From Stenopsyche tienmushanensis (lineage: Eukaryota > Arthropoda > Insecta > Trichoptera > Stenopsychidae), in NCBI GenBank assembly GCA_008973525.1, contig WACJ01000124.1, forward strand, positions 496,001 through 560,000: DNA of 64,000 nt, in the 5' to 3' direction. The position numbers and the translations under genes are program-made. The notes beneath the pieces were generated by a model that made no database searches, had not been told where the DNA came from, and saw nothing but the letters and a program-made list of their open reading frames with translations. This document shows, one piece after another, positions 57,901 through 64,000 of this stretch. Position 1 is the first letter of the stretch; every line of letters starts with the position of its first letter.

Positions 57901-59639
57901 ATTATCATTACAGAAGGATCAGCTACTTCATTGTCAGATCTATCATCTGATGATTACATTGAAATGATTGCCGATAAGTAAGATATATTTGAAAAATGTA
58001 TTGTGCTATAACAAACTGAATTGATATATTTAAAGAAATGTCAGATCATAAATTATAGACTGCATATGCTCTCTTCTGAATAATTGTTTATCAAAGACGA
58101 TAATGAAGAAACTACCCATTTGAGCTTCCTGCCATAGTTTGCCCGATTCTCATTGCTGAACGACTGTAATTTATCGCATATTCAAATGCGTTGTTAGGTA
58201 CACTGGTCTGATATGGTCTCAATATTCCGTCTTTAAAACCTTGCAAGCATGTCCTATTGTCTAATATCTCCACGTTGAAAAATGAGTTTCTTGTTAATTT
58301 TTGCATTAAAATTATTATTCCATTTGCATACTATTACATATGACAATTATTCATAAGGCTATAGAATGTTTTCAACATATCCTATTGTGTTTGTCATGCT
58401 TCTATGAATGCTACTATCTATAACTGTTTTTGATTAATTGCTAGATCGGCTTATCTTAAGATTTACTTTTAAATAATCATAGATAGCACTTTTTATTTCT
58501 GAAATAACAGCTTGCAAATGAAATAATTTTTGAGTGTCATTATCAATCAGATGGTCCCTGTAAGTAGTCCCGCAGTTAAGCGGTTGTACTCGTAACTTAA
58601 TTGTATTGGGTTTGAAGTTTTCAATTCGAAACTCAATTGTATTTTTTTCTCCTGAAAAATTGGAAATGAGAGAAACAAGTAATAATCAGAGGGTGCTAGA
58701 TTTAGGGTAGTATTGTTGAAACGGATTTTCTCAATCTAGCTTTACGATTTTCTAACAAATCCCTAAAGCAGCATCTGAACTGGCATTATCATGATTCAGT
58801 ATGATGTGTTTGGATTGAACATTGCCGATCTCTTTTCATTGAGTACTTTGTTTTAATCATCTATTTGCTTTTCATTAGATTTCAAAAGCGCATAATGTAC
58901 TGATCCTTGGATAGTCCCACCATAAATACAATATTCTTTCATTCAGGTTCAAGCTCCCCTTAAAAATGAAGGAGTCAGCTTGCCCAGGCTCAAAATATGC
59001 TCGTTTTCTAACAATCTTTTCTAATGTAATTCACTTTTCATCAACAATTATCATTTTGATCAAGAAAGATGTTTTTGTTCTGAGCAAGCAGAGATGTGCG
59101 TATGATGGCTCGATCATTCAAATTTGTGGATAATAATAGTGCGTGCTCTCCCTAACGACAAAGGTGTAGGTCAGGGCTCAATCAGGGGGGAAGAAGAGGA
59201 GGGTTGACTGTAGTGAAGTAGTGAATCTTTCTGCATGCGATTCCACTTCAAAATAGACTAATAAACAACAGAATTAATAAGCCGGATTAATAATCAAGTG
59301 GCCATACAATTTTTTATCTGAAACATTGACCAAAGATAACGACCTCTAAAACCTTTTTTTAATATCTTACAAATTAAAAGTATCTGTATCAATGCTATCG
59401 GCTGTATGCTTGTATATAAATGTTTATCTATATTTTATAATGTGTTATATATTTATTTAAATTGCAGAACGGATAATGAAGTAAACATACCGGCTGGCTT
59501 TTTACTAGGACGCAGCGGAAGTTTCATTTTAAATACTTTAAATAAACTTGACGCAGCATATGCAATCATCAATATCCCTGTTAATATGACATACGTTCCT
59601 ATACACAAAATGAATCAACCGCCTTGGGTTAGTTGGTGA
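54918..59639 (+). CDS. PRADC1: Protease-associated domain-containing protein 1-like (PRADC1)
   Basis: Small secreted glycoprotein consisting of a protease-associated (PA) fold without a protease. Five exons in phase: 54918-55002, 56463-56599, 57640-57755, 57846-57977 and 59468-59639, or 213 residues from the ATG at 54918 (223 from the in-frame ATG at 54888). The first exon encodes a strongly hydrophobic run 'KLILLLFIILCILS', a signal peptide. The mature part reads 'SELEYTYRIKPARDFGAPF', 'VAFVERGECSFLQKTLIAEN', 'AGAKAIIITEG', 'IPAGFLLGRSG' and ends 'HKMNQPPWVSW', the characteristic PPWxxW tail of PRADC1. A probable N-glycosylation site is NMT near the end. Introns 2 and 4 contain transposon remnants. 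AATAAA is at 59704. Which ATG is used is unresolved. Confidence 0.92.
56682..57401 (-). mobile_element. piggyBac-like element with N-terminal transposase ORF
   Basis: TTAA at 56682-56685 and 57398-57401. The ends are inverted: TTAACCTTTTGCGCTCAAG and (inward) TTAACCTTTTGCGCTCGAG. The minus strand keeps an open frame of 95 residues (57261-56974), acidic, with 'GNEDGSDEDSDDVRGVRTRK' and 'EIEALEWTMCTDR', typical of the N-terminus of piggyBac transposases. The catalytic part is deleted. 720 bp, in PRADC1 intron 2. Confidence 0.85.
58560..59070 (-). pseudogene. Decayed mariner transposase fragment
   Basis: Minus-strand pieces: 'LEKIVRKRAYFEPGQADSF', 'ERILYLWWDYPRIS' (family CIWWDxxG), and 'HIILNHDNASSDAA' (family LHHDNARPHxA with the second catalytic Asp). 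Stops and frameshifts are frequent and no terminal repeats were located. In PRADC1 intron 4. Confidence 0.75.
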
Positions 59640-62600
59640 TATCAATTTTTTAATGATATTTTTTTATTGTGATAACCTAGTCCATTTTGTAAATATTCAT
59701 GACAAATAAAAATAAGTATAATAAGCATATAGAAATATTTTATTTCAAACATTTCCATGCCATACAATCGGCCCATGTATATTTTTTGGAAAATTGTAAT
59801 TTACCTCATGTCACAAAATAATTTATATTTGCATGTATTTACTGTTCTTATACCATTATGAGAATTAAAGACATTTAACAAGCAGTTTCTTATTTTTAAT
59901 CTCCAAATATTGCTTAGGATAATATGCATGCTTTATCAATTTTTATATAATTTAAAATTAACTTTTATGTGGCTAAAAAAACACCAAGACTCTCAATTTC
60001 CGTAACTTATTATCAAACTTGATTTTTAAATATTTTTTCTTGTTGATTACAACTTCCTTATATCAACTCTAAAATGAAGGGGATTACACAATAAGGATTT
60101 AAAGAGATTTGAATAAAAGTTTTATTGTTTATAAATTATGAATTGTGCACAAAAAAAGATAAAATAACTCCTCTTGTTTGTGTAAAAATGATTTAAATAA
60201 ACAACTTACATGGGATTATAAAAAGAATATTTTATACATTATGCATTTAATGACAAATTTTTGAAAGAACACGGTAAAAATATATTTTTTGATACATATG
60301 CATACGTACAGTCTTAAGCCTAAATACCATTCACACATTCAGATTGTCTACACAAATTGTGCACGAACATTAAAAAAGAAAATCATGAATTTGAGACACG
60401 ATGTAGTTTTGGCAACTATTTATAAAATGTCACATTGATTCACTATGAAAAAGGCGTAAAAACTCTCACATAAGTTTAAAATTGTAGCATTTTTAAGCAT
60501 ATAAAATAAATAATATATTTTGAGAGTTAAAAATAAATCTATTTTGCATACTATGTTTGTATACTTTTGATTACAATTGATTTGGTGTTAAATTAAATGC
60601 ACAAAAAATAGAATTATTCAATGGGGTTCATAAATAGTTTATTTTATGGAGAATTGAAACGTTTGATTTATTAGATTTTTGCATACAATAAATGTAAATT
60701 ACTGGTTATTAGTACTAAGTGAAATTATTTTATTGATAGTTTTGGATAATTTTGTAATAATTTGCAAAAAAATGATTACTTGGAATAATTCATTAAAATA
60801 TTAACTCAATTAAAAATTGCTAAACAAATTATTGACTGCTTAAATTTCACTTTATCGCATACATCGAGAGTGTCACTACGTTGCTTATAGCAAATAAATT
60901 TTTTGAGAATAAATAAGATTTTAAAATCATAAATTCCATCTATCATATTTTTGGATGAAATAAAACTGTGAACTTAATAAATAAGAAAAGAATATTAAGT
61001 ACATATTTCAAATCCTTGCTATTAATATGTTAATTATGTTTTTGAAGATGATTTGGGCTAACGATAATATGTATTATATTGCAAAAATATAGGTTTAAAA
61101 TATGTTTTTATAAATGAAATTGGTTTATCAATTATAATTTAAAAAATACCAATGGAGTAAAATAATCTCAATTTCATTGTGAATTGTAATATTTTATATT
61201 ACATACAGATAAAAAACAATTATGTATTTTGTAATTTATATAGTTTATTGAATTAACTATTTACAGTCCGTGCCCACGTTAACTGCGCTATTCAAACTTA
61301 ATAGAAAATATAGCAAATTATATAAAAAAATATTTTTATAAATACGTTATTGAATACATTCGAATACATAATTCAAATATAATTTTTATATAGAATTTTT
61401 TGCGAAATCGCCTAGACTTTGGGCGAAGATCAGTGCGGAATACCCGGACTGTAAAGTGCTAATAAAAATATATGCGTTTAAAAAAATAATTATAAAAAAT
61501 AAAAGCAAATAAAGCATTCTTAAAATCAATATGTCATGGATTAACTCGGATAGACTAAATCAGAAGTCAGCGAATGTTTTTTGGAAAGGGTTAAATCATT
61601 AAAATTTTAGGCTCGATGGGTCAGATAGCGAATTTGAACATATTTACATGAATAATTCTGCTCTTAAAGCAACAAAAAAACAGGTTCAAATTTGTTTTGA
61701 TATTTGCAGTTCGGTTTAAAAAAAAGGCAGCAGACCACAGTTTGACTTGAACTAAATGGTTACTGCCTTATAAATATAAAATAATATATATTTATATGGC
61801 AATCATTACTATAAAACATTGAGAATATAATTTAGACTTGTTGATTATTTATGGACGCAATACTATTTGTCACAAGTGAAATTTTTAAATGTAAATAGGA
61901 ATTAAAAGATCCCTATTAAATATATTAATAACGAAGAGTTGTATTATATTTAAATATGTATGGGATAACATCGGGATTTTTCGGGAGTGTTGATGAGCCT
62001 AGAGTAAAATATCATCATCGCTTTAGATTTTTAACGGAAACAAAATCATTTTTATTTCTGTGTCTAAATTGTGATTCAATATGATGTGTTAAATCAACTT
62101 TCTTAAGTAACTCGCATAGTTTATACTTTCCATAAAATTGTAGTGCTGAAGCAGATGGAAAATAAGCCCTGTAATAAGACTTGAACCTCAAAAGAATTAA
62201 TAAATATACATAGCGAACATCAAATGAAATGCTTAATAATACTTCTATAAGAAAAATCATGCGTTTACAAGTATGCAGTTTTGAAGTACATTTAAAACAA
62301 TCATTATTAGTAAATTAATATTATATTTTACATAATTTAACTTTTCAGTTTCCATAATTTCACACATGCACAAGTAATACATACAGACATTTTTCGATTC
62401 ATCCTTAAATTATCATTACCGCTAATTTCCTATACCTAACGTTATTGGGATTTATATTAATCACTATATTATTAGCCGTGTTAAAAATAATATTCATTAA
62501 ATATGGTAACATTAATTATTCACTTCACATTAAATTTAATTATTATCTTAATGAATCATATTTTCAACTTCAACAATTGAAGGTACAAAACGTTTCGAAC

Positions 62601-63130
62601 ATTGTCCATAATCTCCATAGTAAGTTGCACTTATTTTGTACTCACATTTAACACATGCTTTTTATATTATTTAATTTGAGAAGATTTTTCCACTCGTTTT
62701 AAAAATAAATGTTGTTTACGTGGTTTGAAACCATGCACCTTTCAACGAAGGTATAATATATTTAAACCTTATATTTTATATTGTTGTGTGGTATTTTTTT
62801 CTTTATTATATATTCTTTTATACACTGTGATATAGTTATTTTATTAATATTAAATGCAAGATTAATGGTCAAAATTAAAATGGTTTCCTTTTTTTCAAAT
62901 AGATTATGTGTTTTTTTTAAATAGTTTATATATTTGAAGATAATGGTTATGAAGTTTAGTTTCCTATCTAGCAAAATAATACATTTTTATTACTGAATTC
63001 ATTGATTTAAAAAGAAATATTTTGTTGGATTGAAAGTTTAAATTGATTTAAATTATGGTTTGACTAATAAAGTTAAGTCCTTTATTTTAGAATGATAGAA
63101 AATATTTTTATACATCTTTTTTCAGTTTGC
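59640..63130. other. AT-rich spacer
   Basis: Contains the PRADC1-like 3' end. Otherwise very AT-rich with no frame of coding character; a minus-strand frame at 62015-62260 is open for 81 residues but matches nothing I know and cannot be joined in phase to the thrombospondin exon. Confidence 0.55.
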
Positions 63131-63233
63131 AAGTTTATTTAATCATCATTTTAAGGCGTAACAAACAGCGCAGATTACTTGTGAAGTGAAACACTGATTA
63201 TAAGGTACGTCTGTATCGTTTTGAATACAGTGG

Positions 63234-63421
63234 TTACCAAGCGAAGTGCTCAGGAGAGCAGTTACGAGCAGAGCCGCACCAGCGTGTCTGCACGAGCGGT
63301 GGGCACTGGCGACCAGAGCGGGCTGCTGGCCGAACAACTCTTCGAATCCTTCGGGTCTCTCCTATACCGCAAGACCGTGAACAAGCGGACCACTCACCCC
63401 ATTCTGACACACGACAATCTC
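63234..63421 (-). CDS. Terminal exon of a thrombospondin type 1 repeat protein (partial)
   Basis: Minus-strand exon with an acceptor ATTTGCAG just above 63421 and 61 residues to a TAA at 63234. It starts 'DCRVSEWGEWSACSRSCGIG' and continues through 'RRIRRVVRPAARSGRQCP' to 'TRWCGSARNC', with the WxxW motif, CSxSCG, basic strands and six cysteines of a thrombospondin type 1 repeat. Such domains occur in secreted matrix proteins; the arrangement recalls spondin or SBSPON-like proteins, but one repeat cannot decide. Upstream exons are outside the window. The stop could instead be part of a donor (G|GTAACC at 63236), but AATAAA about 100 nt downstream (63139-63134, minus) supports a 3' end. The exon is GC-rich relative to its surroundings. 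Confidence 0.85.
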
Positions 63422-64000
63422 CTGCAAATATATTTACACCTTTTAATATACATCAAGTTTGTATTTTTTAAAAAATATTCATGCAGTGAATTGTTGGTAT
63501 ATTGTAAATATAGCCATCCAGTATATAGTTGGTTGGACTAAAAATAAATTATAATTTTATCAACACTTTGATACAAGATCAATTTATAAACAATGTTAAA
63601 AAAGGAAATAAGGTTTCCATTTATTATTTATTAATAGTAATGTTTCAATAATATTAATGGCATATATATTTGATAAAATGGTAAAAGTAAAAGAGGATAC
63701 CCAAACCATTTAGTGTATATTAGGATACGTCTCAAACCTTTGTAAGTTTGTCTGATGATTTTAGAAAAACTAAATAACAACAGAGACATAGAACAAGAAG
63801 ATTTATGATAAAAGGTCAATAATGTTGGGGATGTACATCTGATATGTATTTAGAATTGACTATTAAATTAAATATGAATTAATGAAATACTATGGAATCA
63901 ACTCAATCTCCTCTTTTATAAAACATTAAAAGTAAATCTCAATTATTAATTATTACTTTTAAAACAATAATAAGTGCATCTTTAGTACAAGTAATTTTTT
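63422..64000. other. Probable intron of the thrombospondin-repeat gene
   Basis: AT-rich sequence between the terminal exon and the window edge; no further exon or repeat recognised. Confidence 0.5.

Noticed and set aside
58112..58306. 64-residue minus-strand ORF in PRADC1 intron 4, possible Harbinger-type transposase
   Set aside because: Only loose similarity to remembered motifs; no terminal repeats or supporting blocks nearby.
62015..62260. 81-residue minus-strand ORF considered as the next exon of the thrombospondin gene
   Set aside because: Its acceptor phase does not fit the possible donor at 63236 (gives an immediate stop), and it resembles no known C-terminus.
63221..63541. 106-residue plus-strand ORF
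   Set aside because: Antisense of the thrombospondin type 1 exon; its C-terminal part is low-complexity AT-rich sequence.
1..64000. CRISPR arrays, bacterial operons, rRNA or tRNA genes
   Set aside because: No regularly spaced direct repeats, no Shine-Dalgarno-led gene clusters, and no full tRNA or rRNA sequence; only tRNA-derived SINE promoter boxes were seen.

Overview
The window is AT-rich, intron-rich animal DNA and almost certainly comes from an insect. The gene content points to insects: Dicer-2, a prag01-type mitochondrial peptide, and short introns with GT/AG borders. Several retrotransposon-derived repeats end in (GAT)n tails next to a conserved 'GCAGTGGACTG' block, a style I associate with moths and caddisflies. 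Lepidoptera is my best guess but is not proven. There is no sign of bacterial operons, CRISPR arrays or phage.

Layout from left to right. 1-5.3 kb: no intact gene, with a decayed Tigger/pogo transposase. 5.3-5.7 kb: a GC-rich island that looks like the promoter and first coding exon of an unidentified minus-strand gene. 7.0-8.0 kb: a decayed R1-type reverse transcriptase. 9.3-13.8 kb (+): a complete 15-exon Exoc1/Sec3 exocyst gene. 14.7-15.7 kb (-): a three-exon prag01/COX7B-like mitochondrial peptide, head to head with ADCK1 (16.5-19.5 kb, +, 5 exons). 19.5-24.6 kb: intergenic DNA with transposon remnants. 24.7-26.2 kb (+): RpL18A (eL20), 4 exons. 28.65-51.25 kb (-): Dicer-2, from the start of the helicase to the dsRNA-binding domain, as 26 coding exons that I placed with consistent splice phases. 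One exon carries an apparent single-base insertion. 54.9-59.6 kb (+): a PRADC1-like secreted protease-associated-domain protein, 5 exons. 63.2-63.4 kb (-): the last exon of a thrombospondin type 1 repeat protein that enters from the right.

The genes are ordinary housekeeping, RNAi and secretory genes with no obvious shared pathway, except that prag01 and ADCK1 are both probably mitochondrial and may share a promoter region. The striking feature is the mobile-element load in introns and spacers. At least ten elements are bounded by TTAA, the piggyBac target, with several unrelated terminal repeats. There are also mariner elements (one with both ends and TA duplications), a hAT element nested at a mariner end with an exact 8-bp duplication, tiny hAT MITEs, R1- and RTE-type reverse transcriptase scraps, tRNA-derived SINEs and a foldback element that has trapped a reverse transcriptase fragment. 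Many of these sit inside Dicer-2, the gene whose product cuts dsRNA, and some are near-perfect palindromes. I found no convincing new multi-gene system. The best leads are the Dicer-2 frameshift, a palindromic MITE beside a Dicer-2 splice donor, and the diversity of TTAA elements.
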